The position numbers were made by a program, and so were the translations under genes. Shown in pieces: positions 45,878 to 53,043 of a stretch of 64,000 nt of DNA (position 1 is the stretch's first letter; every line of letters begins with the position of its first letter). Below the pieces are notes generated by a model that did no database searches, was not told where the DNA came from, and was given only the letters and a program-made list of their open reading frames with translations. The stretch is from Halomonas ventosae. Lineage in GTDB: Bacteria > Pseudomonadota > Gammaproteobacteria > Pseudomonadales > Halomonadaceae. The stretch spans positions 62,001-126,000 of the forward strand of contig NZ_SNWH01000005.1 in the NCBI RefSeq assembly GCF_004361885.1, read 5' to 3'.

Positions 45878-45940
45878 GGTGTGTGCCTCCTTCATGGTCG
45901 TGGGGTCTTTCATGGTCGTGGGGGTCTGCTGTTGTGCCAT

Positions 45941-45962
45941 TTATGGAACGATCATTCCATAA
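45941..45962. promoter_or_regulatory. TetR operator before the AhpD-like gene
   Basis: TTATGGAA-CGATCA-TTCCATAA: 8-bp perfect inverted arms and only one mismatched central pair. It lies 64 bases before the chosen start of the AhpD-like gene and 21 bases after the TetR stop. Confidence 0.75.
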
Positions 45963-45982
45963 ATGGCAAGAAAAACAATTCA

Positions 45983-46573
45983 TCAGCGTCGCAGGCCGTC
46001 CAGGAGCAGTTCTACCGCCTGACTGGCCTGGTCGGTAGTCGCCCCGCTCTTCAACAGGGTTCTGAGCCCGGCCATGCCCATCGTCAGGTAGCTGGCCAGG
46101 GCCGCTGCATTCCGTTTCGGGGCGATGTCACCCTCCGCCTGGCCCCGCATGACCGCCTGCTGGAACAGTGCCGTGATGGCGACGATGCTCTGGCGGGCAT
46201 GCTGCGAGGGCAGGCCATCCTGCTGGCCGAGCTCGCTGGCGGAGTTGAAGATCAGACAGCCCAGCGCCGCGCGCTCGCTGCCGGCTTCCTGGGCTGTCTC
46301 GCAAAACAGCATCTCGAGGAAACCCATGGCCGAGGGGGCGGCCTCCAGTCGACGCTCCAGACGTGCCAACAAGGACTCGCGATAGCGCCTCAGGGCCTCG
46401 AGGAACAGTTGCTCCTTGTTGCCGAAGGCCTGATAGAGGCTGCTGCGCGAGAGGCGCATGGCCTCGAGCAGGTCGCGAGTCGAGGCGCTCTCGTAGCCTC
46501 GTGCCCAGAAGACCTGCATGGCGGCGTTGGCCGCCTCGTCCGGGCTGAATGCGATGGGGCGTCCGCGTGTCAT
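45983..46573 (-). CDS. TetR-family repressor
   Basis: A 196-residue repressor. Its HTH reads TRGRPIAFSPDEAANAAMQVFWARGYESASTRDLLEAMRLSRSSLYQAFGNKEQLF, the YxxFGNKE variety often seen beside AhpD-like or oxidoreductase genes. ATG 46573 is chosen because the TRGRP HTH start is typical. The half-perfect operator at 46583-46604 lies just upstream, so it should repress itself and the downstream AhpD-like gene. Confidence 0.88.
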   Translation of the reverse strand: MTRGRPIAFSPDEAANAAMQVFWARGYESASTRDLLEAMRLSRSSLYQAFGNKEQLFLEALRRYRESLLARLERRLEAAPSAMGFLEMLFCETAQEAGSERAALGCLIFNSASELGQQDGLPSQHARQSIVAITALFQQAVMRGQAEGDIAPKRNAAALASYLTMGMAGLRTLLKSGATTDQASQAVELLLDGLRR

Positions 46574-46582
46574 GTAGGCCAA

Positions 46583-46604
46583 TTTAGTACCGATCGTTCC
46601 ATAA
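46583..46604. promoter_or_regulatory. TetR operator before its own gene
   Basis: The right half CGATCGTTCCATAA is identical to the consensus of the AhpD site, while the left half (TTTAGTAC) diverges. It lies ten bases before the TetR start codon. Confidence 0.6.
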
Positions 46605-46730
46605 TGCAAGGGACGACAGATCGCGCTTTACTTGCTATCGCTGTAAGGAGCGAGTCGCAGCGTCGACAGAGCAACCCGATACCATGACCATCGGCACCAC
46701 GATCACCATGGCCGACAGGAGATCCCGAGC

Positions 46731-49124
46731 ATGACGGAGCAGCATTCGCCGACAAGGCGCTTCTGGCTCGGCGGCAAGCGCGCCGCCGAGCAGGACCGGT
46801 TCTTCCGTGAGGCCCTGGAACCCCTGGGCTGGCAGCTCGGCGACGAGCACGATTGGGACGCCGGCTGGATCACCGGCATGCCGGATGCCGCGCAGTTCCG
46901 GCGTGTCTCGCCGACGCGCAAGATGAACCACTTCCCGGGCAATGCGGCGCTCACCGTCAAGAGCCGGCTCCATGACAGCCTCGCCACCCTTCGCGAGCGC
47001 ATTCGGGAGAGCCATGGGGCCGACCATGACCTTGTCCGGCGGCTGGCGTTCTTTCCCCGAGCCTACGTGATGCCCGGTGACTACCATGCGCTGCAGGAGG
47101 CCGCCCAGGCCGACCCCGGGCAGCGCTGGATCCTCAAGCCCACCAATGCCTCCAAGGGCAAGGGTGTGCAGGTGCTGCAGGATGTCGCCGAGGCGCCTCT
47201 CGCGCGGGACTGGCTGGTACAGGAGTATCTGGCCAATCCCCATACCATTCGCGGCCACAAGTATGTCCTGCGCCTCTATGTGCTGATCACCTCGCTTGCG
47301 CCGCTGCGCGTCTATCTCTATCGCCAGGGCTTCGCCAAGCTGGCCTCGGAGCCCTGGGATCCCGAGGATGCCGACAACCCCTACAGCCAACTCACCAACC
47401 CGGACATCAATGCCCTGAATAGCCACGCCGAGGCGCCGGTGGAGTTCATCGACCTGGAGCGATACCGGGCCTGGTTGAGAGATCAGGGGCACGACGACGA
47501 GGCTCTCTTTGCGCGCATCGAGGACCTGGTGGCCCTGACTACGATCTCCGCCGTGGACGCCATGCGCGCTCGCACCGCCGAGGCCGGCGCCGACCCCCGC
47601 GGCTGCTACGAGCTGCTGGGACTCGACTGCCTGGTGGACGACACCCTCAAGCCGTGGATTCTGGAGTGCAACCTTAGCCCCTCGCTGGGCATCTGTGCCG
47701 CTCCGGAGACGGGGGGGCGCGTCGAGGAGGCCGTCAAGGGCGGGCTGGTGCATGACATGGTGGCGCTGGTCGATCTCCCCGGACGGGCCCTGTCCGAGGC
47801 TGGCACTGCCGCCAAGGAGCCGGACGTCACGGCGCAACTGGCCGCCGAAGCAGCGGCCGAGCAGGCACGTGCCGGCGGCTTCCAGCGGCTGCTGCCGGCC
47901 GTCGAGCCCGAACGCTACCTGCCCTACTTCGCCTTGCCCACTCCGGCCGACCTGCAGCTGGCCGAGACCCTGGCAGGGCGACCCCTGCCGCCCCTGCGGT
48001 TGCAGCGGCGCCACGTGGCGGAATTGGTCGACGAGGAGCGTCTTGCCCTCTATGACACGCGCGGCGGTCGCTACTACCGGCCCAACGACACGGCGGCGCT
48101 GATCTGGTTGCTGGCGACCGAGGGAGTGGACCCCGATGCCATCGCCGATGAGCTGGCGTTTGCCAGCGCCGAGGCGGGAGTGCCGGCACAGCTCTCGGCG
48201 CTGCGTAGTGATGTGTGGAACACCCTGCACGACTGGTGCTGTGCCGGCCTGCTCTGCCAGCAAGGCGCTGCACCGGCAGCGTCGTCGGAAGAGGGTGAGA
48301 TCCATGACGAGGCAACGTCAGTGTCGTCGTCGAGGTGGGCCATGAGGCTCCAACTGGACGGCCGTGACTGGGCCCTGGACGTGGCCAGCAGCCCTGCCAT
48401 GGCGCGCTTGGCGACATGGTTCGGCGAGTGGCTCTCGCCGCTTGACGCCGAGGCGGCGCGCCGGCTGCCGCGGCTGGCGGTACTGCAGGAGTCCGGCGGC
48501 TATGCCCTGGCCACCGATAACCGGCTGCTGGCGTCGCGGCTGACGCTGGCGCAGCTGGGTCCGGTATTGACATCGCACCTGATTCGCCAGGCCGCGATGC
48601 CCGGCCGCCCGGTCGTCGACGCTGGCCTGCTGATCACGCCGCAGGGCAGCGGAGTGCTCTGTCTGCTCCCCGATGGGGAGGAGAGCCGCGCCCTGCTGCA
48701 GCGGCTGCGGGAGGCCACGGGAGGCGTGCTGACCCGCGGCGTACGGCTGAACCTCTCGGATCCGAGCATCGCCGAGCCCCTGGACTTTCCCCTGCCGGGC
48801 GTCGCCGGAGCCTCGAGCGGGTTGCCCGCTGCCGTGGCTCTCCGCGGTATGCTGCTGCCGGCCAAGACGTCTGCTGACCAGGCTCTTGTCCCGGTTGCCA
48901 TGCTGGAGGCGCTTGGCGACCTGCTGCCGAATTGCCTGACCGTTGATGGCCAGGCGCTGGATGCCCAGAGCGTGATGGTTCTCGGCGACTGGCTCTCCAC
49001 CCTGGCCTTGAGTGCGGTGAAGGTGGGCCCGGGGGCGCCGGATGCCGCGTCACTGACCGATTGGCTGGTCACCCGGGTAGACTCCGCCCCCTCGGTCACT
49101 CGTCCCACCATGGCGAGAGGATGA
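46731..49124 (+). CDS. TTL-like ATP-grasp ligase fused to PqqD-like and HprK-like domains
   Basis: A 797-residue three-part protein. Residues about 60-350 form a tubulin-tyrosine-ligase-like (TTL/TTLL) ATP-grasp domain: WILKPTNASKGKGVQVLQD (133-151), VQEYLANPHTIRGHKYVLRLYVLITS (163-188), and ELLGLDCLVDDTLKPWILECNLSPS (294-318) with metal residues Glu312 and Asn314. Residues about 425-510 resemble a PqqD-like peptide-binding domain (LYDTRGGRYYRPNDTAALIWLL). Residues about 537-797 resemble an HprK-related kinase whose P-loop is degenerate (PDGEESR). TTL enzymes add amino acids to protein tails. The next gene encodes a Glu/Gly-tailed peptide, the obvious substrate. ATG 46731 follows AGGAGATCC. 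Confidence 0.82.
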   Translation: MTEQHSPTRRFWLGGKRAAEQDRFFREALEPLGWQLGDEHDWDAGWITGMPDAAQFRRVSPTRKMNHFPGNAALTVKSRLHDSLATLRERIRESHGADHDLVRRLAFFPRAYVMPGDYHALQEAAQADPGQRWILKPTNASKGKGVQVLQDVAEAPLARDWLVQEYLANPHTIRGHKYVLRLYVLITSLAPLRVYLYRQGFAKLASEPWDPEDADNPYSQLTNPDINALNSHAEAPVEFIDLERYRAWLRDQGHDDEALFARIEDLVALTTISAVDAMRARTAEAGADPRGCYELLGLDCLVDDTLKPWILECNLSPSLGICAAPETGGRVEEAVKGGLVHDMVALVDLPGRALSEAGTAAKEPDVTAQLAAEAAAEQARAGGFQRLLPAVEPERYLPYFALPTPADLQLAETLAGRPLPPLRLQRRHVAELVDEERLALYDTRGGRYYRPNDTAALIWLLATEGVDPDAIADELAFASAEAGVPAQLSALRSDVWNTLHDWCCAGLLCQQGAAPAASSEEGEIHDEATSVSSSRWAMRLQLDGRDWALDVASSPAMARLATWFGEWLSPLDAEAARRLPRLAVLQESGGYALATDNRLLASRLTLAQLGPVLTSHLIRQAAMPGRPVVDAGLLITPQGSGVLCLLPDGEESRALLQRLREATGGVLTRGVRLNLSDPSIAEPLDFPLPGVAGASSGLPAAVALRGMLLPAKTSADQALVPVAMLEALGDLLPNCLTVDGQALDAQSVMVLGDWLSTLALSAVKVGPGAPDAASLTDWLVTRVDSAPSVTRPTMARG

Positions 49125-49141
49125 CAGGAGCACGAGCATAT

Positions 49142-49221
49142 GGTGATGCCTTCCGGCATCACCGATGAAGATGTCGGCCACCTTGCCGGCGTCACGGCAA
49201 CACGACATGTTCGGCATGTCG
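49142..49221 (+). other. Two intercistronic hairpins between the TTL-like ligase and the peptide gene
   Basis: Hairpin one: 9-bp stem GGTGATGCC (49142-49150) and GGCATCACC (49155-49163) with a TTCC loop. Hairpin two: 7-bp stem CGACATG (49203-49209) and CATGTCG (49215-49221) with a TTCGG loop. Neither has a T tract. They could stabilise the 3' peptide message after processing, giving more peptide than enzyme. Confidence 0.55.
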
Positions 49222-49249
49222 CTCAATCTGTATCAAGGAGATCATGATC

Positions 49250-49519
49250 ATGACACTGCAAGACGAGAAGCGCCGTAGCCTGATGAGTCGCCTCAGCCGT
49301 CAGCTGGGCTATGCGGCACCAGTCCTCGCCCTGGTCGCCAGCGGAGCGGCCTTCCAGGCCGTGGCCGGCGAGACGTCCCCCGAACTTGGCTATACCAATG
49401 GCCAGGAGGCTCCCCTGATGCTTGCCGAGGCCCACGCCGAGGGTGGCGCCGAGGCCGAAGGGGAATCGGAAGCCGAAGGCGAGGGTGAAGCAGAAGGCGA
49501 GGGCGAAGGCGAAGGATGA
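49250..49519 (+). CDS. Exported small peptide with Glu/Gly repeat tail, probable ligase substrate
   Basis: An 89-residue protein. The N-terminus has a twin Arg (EKRRSLMSRL), then a hydrophobic segment (YAAPVLALVASG) and a likely signal cleavage after AVA (39), so it is exported by Sec or Tat. The mature part ends in an acidic tail (about 60-89) with repeated Glu-Ala-Glu-Gly and Glu-Gly units, very like the C-terminal tails of tubulins. It aligns without gaps to residues 1-89 of the cytochrome encoded at 58884 (47 identities by hand count). AAGGAG at 49235-49240 favours ATG 49250 over 49244. A strong terminator follows, so it ends the ligase operon. Confidence 0.8.
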   Translation: MTLQDEKRRSLMSRLSRQLGYAAPVLALVASGAAFQAVAGETSPELGYTNGQEAPLMLAEAHAEGGAEAEGESEAEGEGEAEGEGEGEG

Positions 49520-49538
49520 GCCCTCCCCCTGAGGGAGA

Positions 49539-49571
49539 CCAGGCCGCCACCACGGTGGCGGCCTGGCTTTT
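49539..49571 (+). terminator. Rho-independent terminator after the peptide gene
   Basis: A perfect 12-bp stem (49539-49550 with 49555-49566; CCAGGCCGCCAC / GTGGCGGCCTGG) with a CACG loop, then CTTTT. It marks the end of the ligase-peptide transcript. Confidence 0.88.
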
Positions 49572-49635
49572 CCCTTCTGCTGCCTCACGGCGATCCCCTA
49601 ACGTAACCCGAAGCGGAACTCACAGGATATCCGTC

Positions 49636-50211
49636 ATGACATCACCTCACCCCCGGCCGTCTCCCGACACCGCGCGTCTCGTCGAGGAAAACCTGATGAC
49701 CCTTTCCCAGCTGAAGGACATGGTCGCCTCCCTTTCACCCGACATCTATCAGCAGGCATTCGGCGAATACGGGCGCCACACCCTGGGCAAGCATGTGCGT
49801 CACATCATCGATCATTACGATGCCCTCCTCGTGGGGCTCGAGCGAGGAGGGGAGGTCATCGACTACGAACAGCGCCGACGCGACGAGGCCCTCGAGCAAT
49901 GGCCGCAGCAAGCCGCAAGCCATCTGGCCGGCATCGAGTCAAGGCTGTCGGTGCTGGGCGGTGAGCCGTCTTCGGCCGCGCTGACCCTGGCCTATCCCCT
50001 GGATGAGGAGGGGCTCTCCCTGGCGTCAAGCCTGGACCGTGAGCTTGCCTTCCTGACCAGTCACAGCATTCATCACATGGCTATCATTGCCCTGCTGGCC
50101 GAACAGTCGGGTATCCATCTGCCCGAGACATTCGGGGTGCATCCCTCCACGCTTCGCCACTGGCAGCGGGCGCCAGAGGAGCAGGCGTCATTCTCGCGGA
50201 GGAGTGCCTGA
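49636..50211 (+). CDS. DinB-family protein
   Basis: A 191-residue four-helix DinB-like protein. The metal-type His residues appear in KHVRHIIDHYDALLVG and SHSIHHMAIIALLAEQSG, and the end GVHPSTLR is common in this group. DinB-like proteins include thiol-dependent transferases and many unknowns. ATG 49636 follows AGGAT. Its stop overlaps the start of the first DUF302 gene (TGATG at 50209-50213), so the two are coupled. The chemistry is unknown. Confidence 0.8.
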   Translation: MTSPHPRPSPDTARLVEENLMTLSQLKDMVASLSPDIYQQAFGEYGRHTLGKHVRHIIDHYDALLVGLERGGEVIDYEQRRRDEALEQWPQQAASHLAGIESRLSVLGGEPSSAALTLAYPLDEEGLSLASSLDRELAFLTSHSIHHMAIIALLAEQSGIHLPETFGVHPSTLRHWQRAPEEQASFSRRSA

Positions 50212-50696
50212 TGACGCGCATGATACTGGCGACCTGGCTGCTGGTGCTGATGGTGGCGGCCCCCGTGAGCGCGGAACCCCATTGGCCTGACCAGGGCTGG
50301 CAGGTCACGCCCACCTCGCTTGCCTACGACGACCTGCTGGAGGCCTTGAGGGAAGCGGTCGAGGCCGAGGGCATGTTCGTGGTCACCGAGGCAGGGCCCA
50401 CCGAGGCCGCCGCGAATCGGGGGATCACCCTCCCCGGCAACCGGGTCGTCGGCGTGTTTCGCAATGACTATGCGGTACGGATCCTGCGGCTGAGCGTCCC
50501 GGCGATGATCGAGGCCCCCATGCGCTTCTATGTCACCGAAAATGACGACGGCAGTGCCACGCTCTCCTGGAAGACGCCGACTCATCTGCTCGAGCCCTAT
50601 GTGGACGCGGCCGGCAAGGAACTGGAAACGGTGGGCCGCGAACTCGATGCCCTGTTCGCCGCCATTGCACAGCGTGCCACCGAGGAATCGAAGTAG
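50211..50696 (+). CDS. Exported DUF302-type protein
   Basis: A 161-residue protein with a signal peptide (MILATWLLVLMVAAPVSA) and a single DUF302-like domain: YDDLLEALREAVEAEGMFVVTEAGP, LPGNRVVGVFRNDYAVRIL and MRFYVTENDDGSATLSWKTP. DUF302 proteins are small periplasmic or cytoplasmic proteins of unknown function, often beside redox or sulfur genes. It is coupled to DinB and followed 61 bases later by a second DUF302 gene. Confidence 0.82.
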   Translation: MTRMILATWLLVLMVAAPVSAEPHWPDQGWQVTPTSLAYDDLLEALREAVEAEGMFVVTEAGPTEAAANRGITLPGNRVVGVFRNDYAVRILRLSVPAMIEAPMRFYVTENDDGSATLSWKTPTHLLEPYVDAAGKELETVGRELDALFAAIAQRATEESK

Positions 50697-50757
50697 TGTT
50701 GATGGAGGCGTCTCGCCAAGGTCGATCTGGCGTTCCGTGTATGAGGAGGGAGATACC

Positions 50758-51216
50758 ATGCGCAAGACACTGACCGGGATGGCCATGGCCCTGTTCGTGG
50801 CCATGCCGCTGACGGTTCTGGCGGAAACGCACGGCATCCGGCATCTCGCATCGAGCGATGATATCGGTCGCGTCGAGCAGCGGCTGCGGGCGGCGATAGA
50901 GGGCAGGGGACTGACCCTGATGACCGTTGTCGATCACACCGCCAATGCGCAGAGCGTGGGGCTTTCGTTACCGGCGACCCGTACCTTCATCTTCGGCAAT
51001 CCGCAGGTGGGCACGCCGATGATGCAGTGCCAGGGAAGCGTGGCGCTGGACCTGCCCCAGAAGATGGTGGTGCGAGAGACCGACGAGGCGGTCCTCCTGG
51101 AGTGGAACGACCCTCGCTACCTGGCCGAGCGTCACGGTCTCGAGGGCTGTGAGCTGCCCCTGGAGAAGGTCGCCGGTGTTCTGGAGGGCGTGGCGAGTGC
51201 TGCCGCAGGCCAGTGA
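50758..51216 (+). CDS. Second exported DUF302-type protein
   Basis: A 152-residue protein with a signal peptide (RKTLTGMAMALFVAMPLTVLAE). The DUF302 core reads GRVEQRLRAAIEGRGLTLMTVVDHTANAQ and TRTFIFGNPQVGTPMMQCQGSVALDLP; the FGNPQVGTPMM motif is diagnostic. It has two cysteines (CQG and GCEL) that could pair in the periplasm. ATG 50758 follows GAGGGAGA. It diverges from the previous protein, so the pair is not a recent duplication. Convergent with the anti-sigma gene 29 bases away. Confidence 0.85.
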   Translation: MRKTLTGMAMALFVAMPLTVLAETHGIRHLASSDDIGRVEQRLRAAIEGRGLTLMTVVDHTANAQSVGLSLPATRTFIFGNPQVGTPMMQCQGSVALDLPQKMVVRETDEAVLLEWNDPRYLAERHGLEGCELPLEKVAGVLEGVASAAAGQ

Positions 51217-51245
51217 GAGCGCTTCTGTGGGGGATTGACGGGCCT

Positions 51246-51452
51246 TCAGTGCCCGTCATCGCCTTGCTCGGCGTCATCATGTTCGGGGTGGTATCGCCGG
51301 CCGGCTTCATGAAGCAGCGTGAACTGTCTGTCGCACTCTCGGCAGGCGCTGCACATGGAAAGGTGTAACCTCAGGGAGAGACGTTCCTGGAAGGTGAGAG
51401 GGCGGTCCTGCCTGAGGGACATCAGGCGGGTCGCCTCCTTGCACATCATCAT
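51246..51452 (-). CDS. Small zinc-finger anti-sigma factor
   Basis: A 68-residue protein with the zf-HC2-type zinc site: Cys in MCKEATRL, then His-x3-Cys-x2-Cys in LHLSMCSAC. Such short ZAS proteins bind and hold ECF sigma factors until a redox change releases zinc. Its ATG overlaps the sigma stop (ATGA at 51449-51452). The C-terminal tail is His/Asp-rich. It has no membrane helix, so the signal is likely cytoplasmic. Confidence 0.82.
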   Translation of the reverse strand: MMMCKEATRLMSLRQDRPLTFQERLSLRLHLSMCSACRECDRQFTLLHEAGRRYHPEHDDAEQGDDGH

Positions 51453-52027
51453 GCCGTGTCCTCCTTAAGCCAGCCCTTCTCGATGCAGGCCCTGAGTCGC
51501 AGCCGAGCGCGATGCAGTATCACCCAGCAGTTGTTCTCCTTGATGTCCAGCTCGTGGCAGATATCGGCGGTGGAGAGCCCCATCAGCTCGCGCAAGGAAA
51601 ATACCCGGGCGGCATTTTCCGGCAGGGCGATCATGCAGGCATCGAAGACCTTCCAGAAGTGTTCGTTCTCGAAGGTCGCCTCGGGCTCCCCCCAGCGAGA
51701 TGGGCGTGCGTCCTCCTGCCAGCGGCCATCGCGCTGGAACTGTCGGTCGATGGCGTCGTCATCGCCTTCATCCTCGAGAGGCTGCCATCGTCCATGGCGT
51801 TTCTGGACGCGCATGGCGTCGAGGATCTTGTACTTGAGGATGCCAAAGACCCAGGTCTCGTAACCGGATCGCCCGGCGAAGTTTTCGCTCTTTTCGATGG
51901 CGGACATCATGGCCTCCTGTACGGCATCCTCGGCCTGGCTTCGATCACGCAAGTGCATGAGGGCGAAGGAGACCAGGCGTGGCCTGACAGCCGTAAGTCG
52001 TTGTAGTCTATCTTCTTTTTCGTTCAT
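51449..52027 (-). CDS. ECF sigma factor
   Basis: A 192-residue sigma-70 of the extracytoplasmic-function group. Region 2 reads LMHLRDRSQAEDAVQEAMMSAIEKSENFAGRSGYETWVFGILKYKILDAMR. Region 4 (ALPENAARVFSLRELMGLSTADICHELDIKENNCWVILHRARLRLRACI) recognises the -35 element. It is first in a two-gene operon with its anti-sigma. It may control the neighbouring DUF302, DinB and peptide genes, but I could not find a convincing shared -35/-10 motif. Confidence 0.92.
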   Translation of the reverse strand: MNEKEDRLQRLTAVRPRLVSFALMHLRDRSQAEDAVQEAMMSAIEKSENFAGRSGYETWVFGILKYKILDAMRVQKRHGRWQPLEDEGDDDAIDRQFQRDGRWQEDARPSRWGEPEATFENEHFWKVFDACMIALPENAARVFSLRELMGLSTADICHELDIKENNCWVILHRARLRLRACIEKGWLKEDTA

Positions 52028-52416
52028 TTAGGAGAGCCTCGTTCCCTGTGCTGATGCTTGGACCCGATTCAGGCAAAGTCTAGCAGTTGGCATCAGCCAG
52101 GATATAGGGTCTCTCGAGTGAGTCGTTCATGCCAAAATTTCCTTACGGGGTTCGCAAGGTTTTCGGCAGGAATTATGGTATCGATGACATCAGAATCTCT
52201 CCTGATTTGCCTGGGGCCTTGTGCGTTACTCGATGCAGGAAGGAGGGTGTTTTGGAAAGGAAATGCCCATGGATTCCCTGATTGCTTGGTGAGCTTTAGC
52301 CGATATTGACAGGAGACTTATCGCAACCTGCATGAAAGAGTAGGGGCGATATCCAGACGCACTGCCACCTCGAAAGATGGGTCGGGCGGGCCATGTCATC
52401 GATACCAGCCTTCCGG
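52028..52416. other. Gene-free, AT-richer interval
   Basis: The 389 bases between the ECF sigma gene and the glycosyltransferase hold no convincing gene. An 83-codon open frame at 52058-52309 lacks a ribosome site and family resemblance. The stretch is noticeably richer in A and T than its flanks and must hold the sigma promoter. I saw no inverted repeat or RNA structure of note. Confidence 0.6.
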
Positions 52417-53043
52417 CTAGCTGAGCAGGTCGGAATGATTCGCCAGTCGGTCAAGATCCTCGGGGCGGTCCACATCCCACAGACGAGCGGGGCAGGCCAG
52501 CTGCCAGCCCAGCTCATCGGCGCGCTCGCGCGTCTGTGCCATGACGCGGTTCGTGCCCCAGTCGATGGCAGTGAAGAGACGGCGGTCGGCTCGCCGGACC
52601 CCGACCAGTGCATAGCCGCCATCCTCCGCTGGCAGGAAGACGGCATCGGCGTCCGTCAGGGCAGCCTGGCAACGCCGGAGCAGGGGCGGGGTAAGCGCGG
52701 GGCAGTCGCTGCCAATCAGCACTCCCGGTGCGTCCATGGCCTGCAGGGCTTGGAACATGCGCTCTCCCAGGTCGCCTTCTGACTGGGCGTGAAGCCTGAT
52801 GTCATGCCGGTTGGCCAGTTCCCGGAACAGTGAGTGGGAATGATCCAGTGCCGTCCACAGGGTGAGGCACTGTGGCGAGGTCGCCGCAAGGGCGGTAGCC
52901 ACCGCATGGCGCAGCAGTCGCTCGTGCAGCCGGCAGGCGCCCTCGGCGCCCAGCGCCGGTATCAGGCGCGTCTTCACCCGCCCGGCAATCGGTGCCTTGG
53001 CCAGTATCGCCAGGGGAAAGCGGTGGTGAGCATCAGCGGACAT
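52417..53043 (-). CDS. TIGR04282-family glycosyltransferase (DUF2064)
   Basis: A 208-residue nucleotide-transferase-like protein: LAILAKAPIAGRVKTRLIPALGA, LIGSDCPALTPPLLRRC and FLPAEDGGYALVGVRR. Members are annotated as arsenosugar biosynthesis glycosyltransferases and occur next to TIGR04283 enzymes, as here. ATG 53043 gives an 11-base overlap with the upstream gene and begins the fold properly; ATG 53067 is an alternative. No radical-SAM arsenosugar gene (arsS) lies in the window. Confidence 0.88.
   Translation of the reverse strand: MSADAHHRFPLAILAKAPIAGRVKTRLIPALGAEGACRLHERLLRHAVATALAATSPQCLTLWTALDHSHSLFRELANRHDIRLHAQSEGDLGERMFQALQAMDAPGVLIGSDCPALTPPLLRRCQAALTDADAVFLPAEDGGYALVGVRRADRRLFTAIDWGTNRVMAQTRERADELGWQLACPARLWDVDRPEDLDRLANHSDLLS

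Noticed and set aside
46635-48305. A 556-codon minus-strand open frame opposite the TTL-like ligase
   Set aside because: Antisense shadow of a gene with intact catalytic motifs; no ribosome site, no recognisable domain.
49429-49519. The Glu/Gly tail of the small peptide as a sequencing or slippage artefact
   Set aside because: The repeat uses varied codons and is not a pure short repeat, and the same kind of tail occurs at the same position in the cytochrome at 58884.
52058-52309. An 83-codon open frame in the gap after the ECF sigma gene
   Set aside because: No ribosome site, no family resemblance, and composition unlike a coding region.
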